Below are positions 42,916-53,988 of a stretch of DNA of 64,000 nt, in pieces. The DNA is taken from assembly GCA_016081115.2 (NCBI GenBank), contig JABTTQ020002196.1, positions 1 to 64,000 of the forward strand, in the 5' to 3' direction. Every line of letters starts with the position of its first letter. The stretch's first letter is position 1. The notes beneath the pieces are model-generated. The model ran no database searches and had not been told where the DNA came from. It saw only the letters and a program-made list of their open reading frames with translations. This stretch comes from Rehmannia glutinosa. Lineage: Eukaryota > Streptophyta > Magnoliopsida > Lamiales > Orobanchaceae. The translations under genes were made by a program, and so were the position numbers.

Positions 42916-44392
42916 TGTTGGGAAAATTTATATATAGATTTTGATGATACCATTTAAAACTTGGATTAGGAAGTTGGCACCCCATTTCAAATGTAATTCA
43001 ACTTGTAATAAATAGGGCTGTATGAGCTGAGTCGAATATAGCCAAGTTGAAGATTATAAGACTCGACTGAAGATTGAAGTGAAGACCCAGCTGTGTGGCA
43101 GTTGAGTGAAATGAAGTGAAGAATCAGTCAAGTGACAGAAAAGTTGTCTCAGTCAGCTGACTGACAACAAAGTCACTCTAAAATGATTGGAATTGAATGT
43201 CAAAGGGGTATATAGCAGACATGACTCGAGAAAGCTGAAAGAGATCCGTTGTCAAAACAAGTCAAGGTTTTACTGGAAATAGACATGTGTCAGGCTGCCA
43301 ACAATATAATTGTTTTGCTGAAAAAGTGCAAAAAATAAGGAACCAATGGGATGCTCCTGAATTCTGCAGAGTTTAAGGAAAGGCTAAACAACATTAAATT
43401 CAAGGTACGGTTTTCATCAATGCTGCAAGACAAGTCAATCCAATAACCAACAAAGTGTTGTTTGAAAAATGTGTCTCTCTTCAACGAACATATTTTCAAA
43501 CGTGCACTATAAAAGGCTGAGGAGTCATTTGAGAGAATGTCACGAACTTAACAGACTATCAAGCATACAATCATTCAAGTAATTACCTGCAAACATCTCT
43601 CAAGCTTACAAAAATATCCTCAAGCCTAAACTCGAAGGAAATCGATCCAACACACTCAGTGAAGGAAAGACAATTTCATGAGTTGAAGAGAAAATTTTGT
43701 TTTCAAGAACAAAGAGATCTACTCTCCAAGGTTGAAGTACAAGTAGTGAGGTTCCATCGAACCAGAGCTTTGAACCTGTTGGAGGGCTACGTGATCAAGT
43801 CCAAAGATTTGAAGGAAGCTGAAGTAGCAGGACAGCCGTCTTGTGAAGAAGTTGGGTCCCAAGAGTAGCAGGATGTGTAATCAAAGCTGACTCGAACTGT
43901 TAACTACTTTGTAACCAAGTCAAGTTACCTAGTGGATTCCTCCAAGAGTTGGAGAAGAGTGGACTAGAATAATTACCCCATTCCTGAACTACTATAATCT
44001 GCTTGTGTCTATTTACTTTTCAGAGCACTTAATTTCTCGTATTGCTTTCATATCTACAGATAAGTTAAATTGCTTAAGTCTGCTGATAACATTGCCAAAA
44101 CAAGGGTTGAAAAACATACTAAAAACTCTAAGGATGAAAGTCTTCCGCTGGTAAAACCAAGTCAACTGCATTTCTAAGTGTTAGCTAAAAACAGCTAAGT
44201 TATACTACCAACAGCTCAGTCGAGTCTGTTGAGTGGGTAACTTTTGTTGTGTAAGACAACCTAGTTGTCTCTCAAGGACTTAGCTGAGTTGAGTTAACTC
44301 TGAAATTGTTTAAAAGGACTAAAATTGAAAAGTTGGTAAAGTTTATTCAATCCCCCCTTTTAAACTTTACACATCACCCCTTGGGACCTACA
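42916..44392 (+). repeat. Family A solo LTR (copy A2, 1477 bp)
   Basis: TGTTGGGAAAATTT ... GGGACCTACA, with no internal region on either side. Flanked by ATAAT (42911-42915) and TTAAT (44393-44397), 4 of 5 identical. Typical product of unequal LTR recombination. It has a TATA box (TATAAAAGG, about 43507-43515). Confidence 0.85.
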
Positions 44393-45057
44393 TTAATGCC
44401 ATTCGTCTGATAGATCGTACAAAATACGAGGGCTCAAAGATTTTAAAACGACACAATTCAATGACAGCGAAACTAGAAATCTAAAGTCTGTCTAAAGACG
44501 TAAAACTTAGCGCTTGATGGGAGACAACCCAAATTATTTCCTGGCAAACTCTGGGTTTTATATTAAAAAATGGAAAAATACGTCACACCACCATGTGAAC
44601 CAAGACACACGGACCGTGCGACCCAGATACAGAGACAGTAACATGGTCGGGTCGTGTGGATTGAAGCAGCAGACAGTAGCCCAAGACCGCACGGTCGGGC
44701 CGTGCGAAACGCCCATGCGGAATTTTATCCCTTTTTAACCTCAAACACTCAATTTCTATCTCATTTTCTCCTACCCAAACCTTACAACTCGAAAATACTC
44801 TCCCAAATACTCAAACACATCTCCAAATCTCTTCAAAATTCACTTCAAATCTTACACCACAAACACAAATTATTCATCTTCTGAAGAAACATATCACTAA
44901 ATTCTTCCAATTTCTCAATTTTCACAAGTTCTCCTTCAAGTTTTGGAATTTTATATCTACAAATTTCAGATTTTTAAAACTTCAAAATTTGATTTTTATT
45001 GCTTCTAGAGGGGAAAAAGAGGAACTAGGAGGAATATAATGAGGAGAAGGGAACCAA
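44393..45057 (+). other. Athila-like non-coding stretch between gag and ORF1
   Basis: Begins with a short remnant that could be the pol C-terminus, then CTTGATGGGAGACAACCC (about 44513-44530), a phrase typical of the sequence behind pol in Athila elements. 44580-44720 has the same CACACGG / CCGTGCG words as the LTR. 44720-45000 is C/T-rich. No gene; the pol genes expected before it are missing. Confidence 0.6.
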
Positions 45058-45586
45058 CATGGAGCCCGAGCCCGAACCCCAAATAGAGTATGCGGTCGAC
45101 CAACCCGAGTTCTCCTACATGGTCATGGCGGATGAAACACACCGGACTAGATGGGCGGTGCTTTTATTTTCAACCATGGATTTCGACAAAGTATCCCAAT
45201 AAAACTACTCGCTAATTTAGGTTTGTTAGAAGATTTTCGTGCTATGTGTGGTTGTATAGATTGGCATGAATTGTTGAATGGGCATTGGACTACATATTCA
45301 ATTTATACGCTTGAATTCTTAAGTAGTTTTGATTTAGTAGTCCAAAAATGGAATTTGATGGGATTAGATTCCGTTTAGCCAATGAGCCGAAGGAGTCATC
45401 AATTGATGATTTGAATGGGATTTATAGAACTCCGGTTTATGGGGTGGAAGAACATGAAGATTTTAATAAGGATAGATATTAGATGGAGATAACGGGTAAA
45501 TGGATTTATACGCAGGGTACATCAAAGGTGTCTAGCCTTCGGAACCCCGTATTCATTATGTACAACGTACTTTAGCATAAACGGTA
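45058..45586 (+). pseudogene. Athila-like ORF1 protein, N-terminal part
   Basis: Met at 45058 (MEPEPEPQIEYAVDQPEFSY), then frames shift near 45165. Landmarks of the ATHILA ORF-1 family: FRAMCGCIDWHELLNGHW, YSIYTLEFLSSFDL, FRLANEPKESSIDDLNGIY, GVEEHEDFNKDRY, SLRNPVFIMYN. The text stops at 45586 where SireB is inserted (duplication CGGTA) and resumes at 52916. Role of the protein is not established; it follows pol, in the env position. Confidence 0.75.
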
Positions 45587-46924
45587 TGTTTGATAAATGG
45601 TTTTATCATGGTTTTGATGATTTTGTTTTTATACCAAAACAATGCTTTTAAAGGTTGTTCAAATACTCCTAAATGATTTAAAATGGTTTTAATATTTTCT
45701 GGAGTATTTCTTCTAGTTTATTTTCGACAATATTGGACAACACACTTATTGATTTTGTGACAATGTGTTCGTTCATCAAAACTATATTTCTAATGTTGTC
45801 TAAAATACTTCCGATCGGTTTAAAATATGTTTAAAACCCCTGGAGTTCGACCGGTCGCGCAAAGGGCGACCGGTACCTGAAGAGATTACAGAACATCCTG
45901 TATCTCAAATTTGTTGAGGGGTGACCGGTCCCTATGGGGAGCGACCGGTCGGACCCATGGTCGACCGGTCAGACCCCCCCTGGACCGGTCAACCAGTGTT
46001 AATTTGCTGTGTAATCTTTCTTTCTCTTATTATTGCGCGACCGGTCGCCCTAATGTTTGACAGCAAAATTCTAACCATTTGTAAAGAGTGACGACTTTTC
46101 CCTAAATTGTAGAATTGATTTCTAACAGCTATAATCTTGATTTTAATTGCAATTTTTTTGTAGATATCAGATTCCAAGAGGAGCCTATCAAGTATCAATC
46201 ATCTCCTATAAATAGAGGAAGATTTGAAGCACAACAACAAGAGAGAACAACACAACACAACAAGATATTCTCAAGCAAACACTTGGTCTTCTATTGTCAT
46301 TATTCTTGTTGTAATTTGTCTAGCTTATCACTTTCACATCCTTGAGGTCTAGGCTATTCTTGATTACACTTGCACTTAATTGTATAATTCATTATCGATT
46401 TGTAATCTTGAATTTTTGGGTTATCATTCAACACAAGATATCCTTGTGAGTGTTTTTGTGGTAAGAACACACTTGGTGATCTAGGTGTTTGGTGTAAGAA
46501 GATTGTGGTAATTTTCTTGTTGAGGTGTTGAAGAATTTGGTATTATTTAAGGTTGAAGATTGTGGTAATCTTCACAAGGTGCCGTTGGAGATTGTGGTAA
46601 TCTTCAAGAAGAGATTGTGGTAATCTCAAAGGTGGTGTTGAAGAAGAGTGTGGTGCTCTTCAAGGTGTTGTTGTAAGTTGGTGTTGTATTAATTTTGGTA
46701 ATTAATAAAATCTTTTTTCTTTTTGAAATCCATCCCGGATATACTGGGGTGGTAGAGGATTAGGCCCTAGGTGGGTTGAACCTCTATAAATCGACGTGTG
46801 TTGTTTACATTCCGCACCTTCATTATTGTCTTTAAGCATTCGGTTTGAAAAAAGGGTAAAATCGAAAAGATGGAGATAATCTATTCACCCCCCTTCTAGA
46901 TTATCGTAGCCGTTTGGACTTACA
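45587..46924 (+). repeat. SireB 5' LTR
   Basis: Starts TGTTTGATAAATGG, ends TTGGACTTACA. Keeps the first U3 palindrome unit (GTTGTTCAAATACTCC ... TTGGACAAC, about 45655-45740) and only the left arm of the second. GC-rich GACCGGTCGC block at about 45846-46050. TATA box 46207-46214. Hairpin series 46432-46707. Confidence 0.93.
46432..46707 (+). promoter_or_regulatory. Hairpin array in the SireB 5' LTR (putative R region)
   Basis: Nine hairpin positions: 46432-46448, 46450-46470, 46496-46518, then four further positions ending near 46617, one near 46633-46651, and 46687-46707 next to the poly(A) signal AATAAA (46704-46709). The loop is GTGGT in most of them. Compared with the 3' LTR one hairpin (TTGAAGAAT stem) is decayed here. 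See the 3' copy for exact coordinates. Confidence 0.65.
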
Positions 46925-46926
46925 AG

Positions 46927-46939
46927 TGGTATCAGAGCC
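46927..46939 (+). other. Primer-binding site of SireB
   Basis: TGGTATCAGAGCC, perfect initiator-Met tRNA type, two bases after the LTR. Confidence 0.93.
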
Positions 46940-48382
46940 AAACTCTTTGGCAAGCTCATTTCATATCGCGAGTGAAGAGAAACGATCGTCGGCTACGAAT
47001 GAAGCTCATCTATCCGGCACCTCCACCACCAAGCCACCACTATTTGATTCCAAAAATTTTATATTTTGGAAAGAAAGAATGGAATGTTATTTACAAGATT
47101 GCGGGTTCGATATTTGGAACATCGTCATAAATAGAGAATCCATTCCGATGAAAGACACACCACACACCTCCAAAGGCTTCAAAGAGCTCAATAATGAAGA
47201 GAATAAAATCATTTCCTTAAACGATAAAGCTCTCAATATTTTGTATTGTTCATTTACTAATTTGGAATATGAACATATTGTAGGAATTTGATCGGCACAT
47301 GAAGTATGGCAAAAATTAGAAGCCATCTATGGAGTATTTGCAAATGAAAGGAGTCAAACAAAAGCATCTACTTCTCAAAGGGAAACAAGTTCAAATCTAA
47401 GGAACAAGTCTTTTACAACTTCCAATTATGAAGTAGTCGAACAATGTTTTATGGGCATCGAAGAAGAAAACAAGGTATGTCTTAAACCCTATACTTCCTA
47501 TGATATTGTTATTCAAAATGATTATAGTGATTTGCAAAATGATTTTGATGATCTTCAAAATGAATTCCAAAATTTACTTGTTAAGTACAAAAATTTGAAA
47601 AAGGAATTCAATATTTTGAAAAATGAAAAGGATAGTTTATTTACTTCCTATGAATCACTATCATGTGCTCACACCACCACACTTGACAAGGTTAGAAACC
47701 TTGAAAAACAAAATAGTACTCTTGTTGAGGATATTAATTGCATGAAAAATGATTTATCAAAATCCAACTTGAGTACCAATGAATTGCCCAATGTTGTAAA
47801 TGATAATGGTTGTGATAATTTGAATAGTGAACTTGATCATGAGTCTAATATTGTCAAGCATATGAAAAAGAATCGAGTTCCTATGCATGTTAGTAATATT
47901 ACTTGCTTTTATTGCGGTAAGAAGGGTCATACGGTAAATACTTGTCGGGTTAGAATAGCTCTAATTATTGTTGGAGACCTAAAAGTCTCAAGACTAATCC
48001 CAAAGGACCCAAACACTTGAGGGTACCACAAAACAATGTCATATTAGGTACCCGGCGGAATAATAATCGAAGAAAATTCATACCATCAAGAAAACATCAA
48101 ATGACCATTTCATTTGATCAAATAAGGAGAAAACATTTTCAACAAAGTCAATTTCCAAGAAGATGATATAATCAAAAATGGGAAGAACACAATCCATGGA
48201 AATGGCAAAGACATCATCAACAAGATGACTTTCCAAGAGAAAGACACTTTCGAAAATGGTAAGGCTACAATGCTTGGAAATGGAGCAATTGGAGAAGCCA
48301 TCATCAACAAGATGATTTTCAAAGGGGAAGATATCATCAACAATGGGAACGGCACAACCCATGGAAATGGCGAAATTGGTAA
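46940..48382 (+). pseudogene. gag: SireB gag with zinc knuckle, broken
   Basis: One frame from the primer site to 48020, interrupted by TGA at 47289-47291 (SireA has a Lys codon there). KPPLFDSKNFIFWKERMECY, GFDIWNIVINRESIPMKDT, HEVWQKLEAIYGVFANERSQ (internal deletion junction as in SireA), coiled coil (LQNDFDDLQNEFQNLLVKYK), zinc knuckle CFYCGKKGHTVNTC at about 47905-47946. A 1-bp loss near 47955 shifts the frame; the basic tail with HHQQ and NPWKW words continues to a stop at 48380-48382. The original start Met seems lost; the first in-frame ATG is at 47079. Confidence 0.85.
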
Positions 48383-49479
48383 ACCGTATCTCCCTATTTA
48401 AATATGCATTTTATTTTCTTTGCATTTGTGTCTTTATTGCAATATTAGTTTTCAAAATTTTAAAATTTAGTTCATCAATATATATATTTGTGGTTTTAAA
48501 TTTTTTTAAAAGAAGACCTTGCATGATGTTTTTAAAACTCTTGTGCATTTGCTTTAACTATTGTGTTTTATAATCTCCTATGGATTTTTATGGCATAAGC
48601 ATACTTGTGATATATCTTATTATCTTTAGCCTACACTTGTATCATTTGTGTTTTGTGCAAGTCTTGTTTAAGAATTGTGTAGGATTCATATATCATCACA
48701 AATGGCCATCTACGTCATAATATGTCCACAGTAACATGAGCTATCGAGATATGCTCATCATTGGTATTCATCCTATAGACTCGATAGATTTTTGTCATAT
48801 GCCTATGTGCTTGTCTTTCAAGTTGTTTCATAGTATTTTATACAAGTGCCATTAAGAGGATGTTTTGATTTTTGAGAAGGCATTATTTAACATAGCTTGT
48901 TTTATCCAAGATTTTTAAAGGATTATATTTTGTTTTGATAAAAATATTGACCTTCTAGTTATGCATTTTTCTTTTGCACATATAAATGCCATTATTCTTG
49001 GATGCTTATGTCAAAGCTCTTGTTCATATGATTCTTGTGATTGAGGTCTCAACTATGTGCTCTCGTATTTTCATATTTCAAAAGAGACCTTATATAACTT
49101 TCTATAAGCTTATTTGAACTCATATGGTGTAGTATATTCTTGATGATTTTCTTTAAGCATAGTATGTGTTACTTGCTATAGTGTCTCTATCATTTTATAT
49201 TACTATGCTCTTGTGCAAGTTTCTTTGTTAAGATTTTGCAGAAATTTGTGATATTTCGCAACAAGTTTGATGAACAAGACAAGGTTAGTAGCTCAATGAT
49301 ATTGTCAAGAATAAGGTAATGATTTTGATGTAATATTTGCACTCATAGCACATTTAGAAGTTATTTGCACTTTACTTGCCCATTCTTGTTTTGAGAAAAT
49401 TTCAAGCTTTACTAAATGGATGTTAAATCCAATTTTCTAAATGGTTTTATTCAAATAGAAGTCTATCGGAGTTTAAAAA
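48383..49479 (+). other. SireB spacer after gag, no gene
   Basis: AT-rich, many stops in all frames. The first ~350 bp match SireA 24430-24760 (shared TTGTTTAAGAATTGTGTAGGAT). Protease and integrase are absent. Confidence 0.6.
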
Positions 49480-50080
49480 TTTTTAGGCCAAATGATTTTT
49501 ATAAAAAGGCCTTGTACGGTTGATACAAGTACCCCGTATATGGTTTGATAGACTTAGCTATTTTTGGAAAATAATTTTACAAAAGGTAAAGTTGATACTA
49601 CACTTCTTGTTTTGAAAAAGGGCAAGGTTGTTTACTTGTGCAAATTTATGTTGATAATATTTTTGGTGCTACTAATGAATATTTGTGCAAGATATTTTTC
49701 CAAGTCAATGCAAGGTGAACCTAAGATGATCATGATAAGGGAAGCTCAAATTTGATCATTGGAATTCAAGTTCAACAATGCCAAGAAGATGGTTATATTT
49801 CGAACGAACTCTTGAAGGAGTTAAGCATTGAAGAAAGAAGAACCATCTCAACCTCTATGGCTAAAGATTGACAAAGGTTGAGAAAGGCATATCGGCCGAC
49901 AAACAAGTTCAAGGTATGTTTTTCTTGTATTATTCCTATAGACTCAACATTCCATATGCCTTATGTCTATATGCTCGACTTCAAAAACTATCCCAATGAA
50001 TCTGATTAAAGTGTTGTTAAAAGAAATTTTCAAATATTTGAAAGGCACTTCTTCTTATGACTTGTATATCCACAGTTTTA
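49480..50080 (+). pseudogene. pol: SireB reverse transcriptase, C-terminal fragment
   Basis: Fragments of the Sirevirus polymerase in several frames: ENNFTKGKVDTTLLVLKKGK (49564 on), then QIYVDNIFGATNEYLCKIF (about 49640-49695), where the catalytic YVDD has become YVDN through a small deletion. FSKSMQGE and IIGIQVQQCQEDGYIS follow (to about 49800), then RLNIPYALCLYARLQ and KYLKGTSSYDLY (about 49938-50068), the thumb/RNase H junction. The 5' two thirds of pol are missing. Inactive. Confidence 0.75.
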
Positions 50081-51587
50081 AAACGTTCTTAGTTTTCGGG
50101 ATAACAAGTCCGGTATTTTTTATACGGTTTTCCGTATTCAAAATATAGTTCGTCATAATTGAACTAAACATATTGAGATTTGATTGTTTAAAAGGAATTG
50201 AATTTTTAACAAAAACTTGAGATGTGTTTAATTCCATCTCAAGGATAACTCGCGGACTTTTTAATCGCTCACCGCCGAGTATTTTACCTCATTTCGAGCT
50301 TGATTATGACATAATGTATATTGAATGAGGTCTACGTTTGCACTTTGCACGTTTTTAAAACTTAGGGGCGAAAAATCGGATTTTTGGATCAAAATTCGGA
50401 TTTTATATAAAACAGGAGACAGTGGGCTGACTGGGGTGAGGGCAACCGGACGCCCACCCAGTCGACCGGTCGCCCTCACCTAGGACCGGTCACCCTATGC
50501 CTGTTTTTGGCTTAAATTGTTTCTGTTTTCCAGACGTTGGCATTTTGGCCTTTCAACTCTATTTTCGTCCCCTTTGTCATTTTCACACACATTTCACTTC
50601 AAATGTGTTTTGTTGCATAAATTATATATTTTGGGGATTGTCTAGCTCGACTATCATAATCATTGCTCGTCTTTACCGATCGAATGGTAAGAATTTCACT
50701 CTCTTTAGCTCAATTGGGTTGAACCCTTGAGAACTTGGTTTAAATGTCTATTTCTTGATGCAAATTATTTATGTTTGTGATGAGCTTATTAATTGTTGAT
50801 GAATGATATTTATTAAATTGCATTTGGTGATGAAAAACTTGGCTTGATTTTATTTACAAGGGCTATATTTATCTTTTTCAATTTTTGACGTCCGCCAAGT
50901 GTTCGATAAAACGTTTCAATGAAAAATTCATCACCTACATGATTCTCTCGATTTCAAAAGTCTTATATATTTATAGAGATCATGTTTTGTTTATCAAATG
51001 ATCTTTCATAAGCTTCTACAAGTCGTATGATTCGACTCTTCCCTCTTATTTGGTTTAAAAGCTTCAATGTTCAAATAGCTCGATACATCGGTTTACTTGC
51101 GCACTTTGATATGAATATATGATGCATTTATCGTGCTAACATTCTTTTTGATGATTCCAAAGGGGGAGAAACAGGTTATAAGCTTATTAGCTCATAGAAG
51201 CTAAGTTAAGCCAAACAAAAGAAGCTATAAGCTATGACTTCCTAAAGTCATAAGTTGTGCATTATACTTAGTCCAATTATTGTATGATGGACTCATATAC
51301 TTGTCTAATGATGTTTTGTTGACAGGGGGAGCTTATAAGCTCTTGAACATAAGATCAATATGTAAAAGCTAAGCTTTTAGCTTGTGGTTGATTGCTTTTA
51401 CATTACTCTAGTTGTGCATATTGATAGGGGGAGCTTTCGCTAAATGTTTTTGAAAATCTATACTCCCATTCTTGTGATTATATTGCGTGGAATGTTGTCG
51501 CTCACAACGGATAGTTCTTTTTAACCGGTAAAATTGTTTTGTGTTCAAAAACGATCTCGTTAAAATTGTTTTGGTTTGTAATCATCA
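50081..51587 (+). other. SireB 3' region with extra polypurine-like runs, env-like ORF missing
   Basis: GC-rich GACCGGTC block at about 50430-50490 and acceptor-like TTCTGTTTTCCAG ending at 50533, matching the arrangement before the env-like ORF of SireA. Then sequence like SireA 27070 on (CTCAATTGGGTTGAACCC at 50708). Polypurine-like runs at 51159-51171, 51322-51331 and 51425-51433. The terminal tract (51588-51597, AAAAAGGGTA) has lost its GGAG. Confidence 0.6.
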
Positions 51588-51597
51588 AAAAGGGTAT

Positions 51598-52915
51598 TGT
51601 TTGATAAATGGTTTTACCATGATTTTGATGATTTTGTTTTTATACCAAAACAATGCTTTTTATATCAAAACTATATTTCTAATGTTGTCCAAAATACTCC
51701 CGATCGGTTTAAAATATTTTTACTAATTTTTCGGAGTATTTCTTGAAGGTCATTTTCGATAAAATATTGGACAACATTCTTGTCTCGTGTCTGAAAGATT
51801 GGTTTTGAAACAGAAACAAGGCGTTTTGAAAAACCCTGGGAGGTCGGCCGGTCGCGCAAAGGGCGGCCAGACCAAGAGATTCTGTAACATCCTGTATCTC
51901 AAATTTGTTGAGGGTGACCGGTCCCTATGGGGGCGACCGGTCGGACCCATGGTCGACCGGTCGGACCCCCCTGGACCGGTCAACCAGTGTTAATTTGTTG
52001 TGTAATCTTTCTTTCTCTTATTAGTGCGCGACCTGTCGCCCTAATGTTTGACAGCAAAATTCGAACCGTTGTGCAGCAGACAACTTTTCCCTAAATTGTG
52101 GAATTGATTTCTAACAGCTATAATCTTGATTTTAATTGCAATTTTTTTGTAGATATCAGATTCCAAGAGGAGCCTATCAAGTATCAATCATCTCTTATAA
52201 ATAGAGGAAGATTTGAAGCACAACAACAAGAGAGAACAACACAACACAACAAGATATTCTCAAGCAAACACTTGGTCTTCTATTGTCATTATTCTTGTTG
52301 TAATTTGCCTAGCTTATCACTTTCACATCCTTGAGGTCTAGGCTATTCTTGATTACACTTGCACTTAATTGTATAATTCATTATCGAGTTGTAATCTTGA
52401 ATTTTTGGGTTATCATTCAACACAAGATATCCTTGTGAGTGTTCTTGTGGTAAGAACACACTTGGGTGATCTAGGTGTTAGGTGTAAGAAGATTGTGGTA
52501 ATCTTCTTGTTGAGGTGTTGAAGAATTTGGTATTCTTCAAGGTTGAAGATTGTGGTAATCTTCACAAGGTGCCATTGGAGATTGTGGTAATCTTCAAGAA
52601 GAGATTGTGGTAATCTCAAAGGTGGTGTTGAAGAAGAGTGTAGTGCTCTTCAAGGTGTTGTTGTAAGTTGGTGTTGTATTAATTTTGGTAATTAATAAAA
52701 TCTTTTTTCTTTTTGAAATCCATCCGGATATCTTTGGGGTGGTAGAGGATTAGGCCCTAGGTGGGTTAAACCTCTATAAATCGACGTGTGTTGTTTACAT
52801 TCCGCACCTTCGTTATTGTCTTTGAGCATTCGGTTCGAAAAAGAGGGTAAAATCGAAAAGATGGAGATAATTTATTCAACCCCCTTCTAGATTATCGTAG
52901 CCGCTTGGACTTACA
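51598..52915 (+). repeat. SireB 3' LTR
   Basis: TGTTTGATAAATGG ... TTGGACTTACA. Lacks the first U3 palindrome unit and keeps the second (about 51683-51779), the opposite of the 5' LTR. GC-rich block about 51838-52040. TATA box near 52196. Hairpins 52421-52697. Confidence 0.93.
52421..52697 (+). promoter_or_regulatory. Hairpin array in the SireB 3' LTR, nine hairpins
   Basis: Stem (first arm) and loop: 52421-52437 CACAAG, ATATC; 52439-52459 GTGTTCTT, GTGGT; 52486-52508 AAGAAGATT, GTGGT; 52518-52540 TTGAAGAAT, TTGGT; 52544-52564 TGAAGATT, GTGGT; 52575-52597 TTGGAGATT, GTGGT (one G-T pair); 52601-52617 GAGATT, GTGGT; 52633-52651 GAAGAG, loop TGTAGTG; 52677-52697 TATTAATT, TTGGT. All other stems are perfect. 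Seven of nine have a 5-nt loop ending in TGGT. Confidence 0.7.
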
Positions 52916-53610
52916 CGGTGTTCGCGATGGAAGATAGCAAAGGGGGCTTGTAGATAGACGAGTTGTTTATTATTTTGTATGACTTCGGGGATGGAGGTTG
53001 TGCCAAATATCGGGGCTATGATAGCCTGGCAATTTGATAGAGTGAGGAAGTAAGAAAGGGGATAAATTTGTATTGGTGGGCTTATTACTCTGATAGCCGA
53101 GCACTTCAATATTAGCTTCGAGCGGTATGCAGAAGCCGATGGTCCAAAATTGATTGATATGACTGTTTTATCCGCCATGAAAATGATTCAATTTGATGGG
53201 CGTAATTATTGGTTGAATCATGCCGATCGACTGGAGTTAGGCTCCCAAACCCGGATGCTACTTCTATCAGAAATAGGAGTAATTGGTTGATGAGAGGTGA
53301 TCAGGGGACTGCTGCTCAGGAGAAGTAAGATGAGCCTTTGCAGGAAAGGGATATGCTGGAATCCTCTAGACAAGGGGGTAACCGGCCATGGACCATTAGT
53401 GATAGGCTTGAAAGGATGAAAGTCGATGTGGGTAAATTAATAGATGATATTTATCCTTTTACGGCGACAGCTAATGCATATCACACTGAGTATTTACAGA
53501 GATTTGACGCCATCACCCAGCAGCAGCAGTACACATACGAGATGATGTCTCGTATGGATCAGTGGCATATTTCACAAGGCCACTACCCTCCACCTCCACC
53601 ACCACAGTGA
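52916..53610 (+). pseudogene. Athila-like ORF1 protein, C-terminal part
   Basis: Resumes after SireB. Landmarks: FAMEDSKGG, PNIGAMIAWQFDRV, CIGGLITLIAEHFNISFERY, EADGPKLIDMTVLSAMKMIQ, FDGRNYWLNHADRL (to about 53240). After stops, 53338-53610 is open: RPWTISDRLERMKVDVGKLI, TANAYHTEYLQRFDAITQQQ, then a Pro-rich end. Matches the C-terminal half of ATHILA ORF-1 proteins. Confidence 0.75.
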
Positions 53611-53988
53611 TTTGATAAGTACTTTTTACGCATTCCACTTTCTTTTGATAATTTTCCCATATGTTCGGGACAAGGAATATTTTAAGTTTGGGGGTTTGTC
53701 AATAATGCGTAAATAAGTACTGTTGCATGATGCATTGCATTTAAGATTGCATGTAGAGCATAAAAGTTTGCATAGAAATTAAAAAAAAAAAATCAATTTT
53801 TTGTTATTTTTATTCTAACACATTTATCGCTTTAGCAAATTTATTGTTTTTTGTGTGAATTAGGATTAGAATTTGAAAAAGTACAAAAAGCTTCCGCATG
53901 ATTTTACTATGAGCATTTGATTTTATGAGATGAAATATTTTTGTGAATAATGTGATAAATGTTGAGGAGATGTCTTTTACTTGTTTGG
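53611..53988 (+). other. Athila-like 3' untranslated region, left part
   Basis: No gene. TTTAAGTTTGGGGG (53680-53693) is an Athila-type polypurine-like run. It continues in inverted orientation from 55692 leftwards. Confidence 0.6.

Larger units (their letters stand above)
45587..52915 (+). mobile_element. SireB: Sirevirus-like Ty1/copia element, pol largely deleted
   Basis: 7329 bp; target duplication CGGTA (45582-45586) and CGGTG (52916-52920), one mismatch. LTRs 1338 and 1318 bp, each lacking a different part of the U3. Gag as in SireA with the same internal deletion; a decayed 3' fragment of reverse transcriptase; no env-like ORF; 3' region with several polypurine-like runs. Same family as SireA but a clearly different subfamily. 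Confidence 0.92.

Noticed and set aside
52421..52697. The hairpin series as a microRNA cluster or as a run of terminators
   Set aside because: Stems of 6-9 bp are too short for plant miRNA precursors, there are no T-runs after them, and the setting is eukaryotic.
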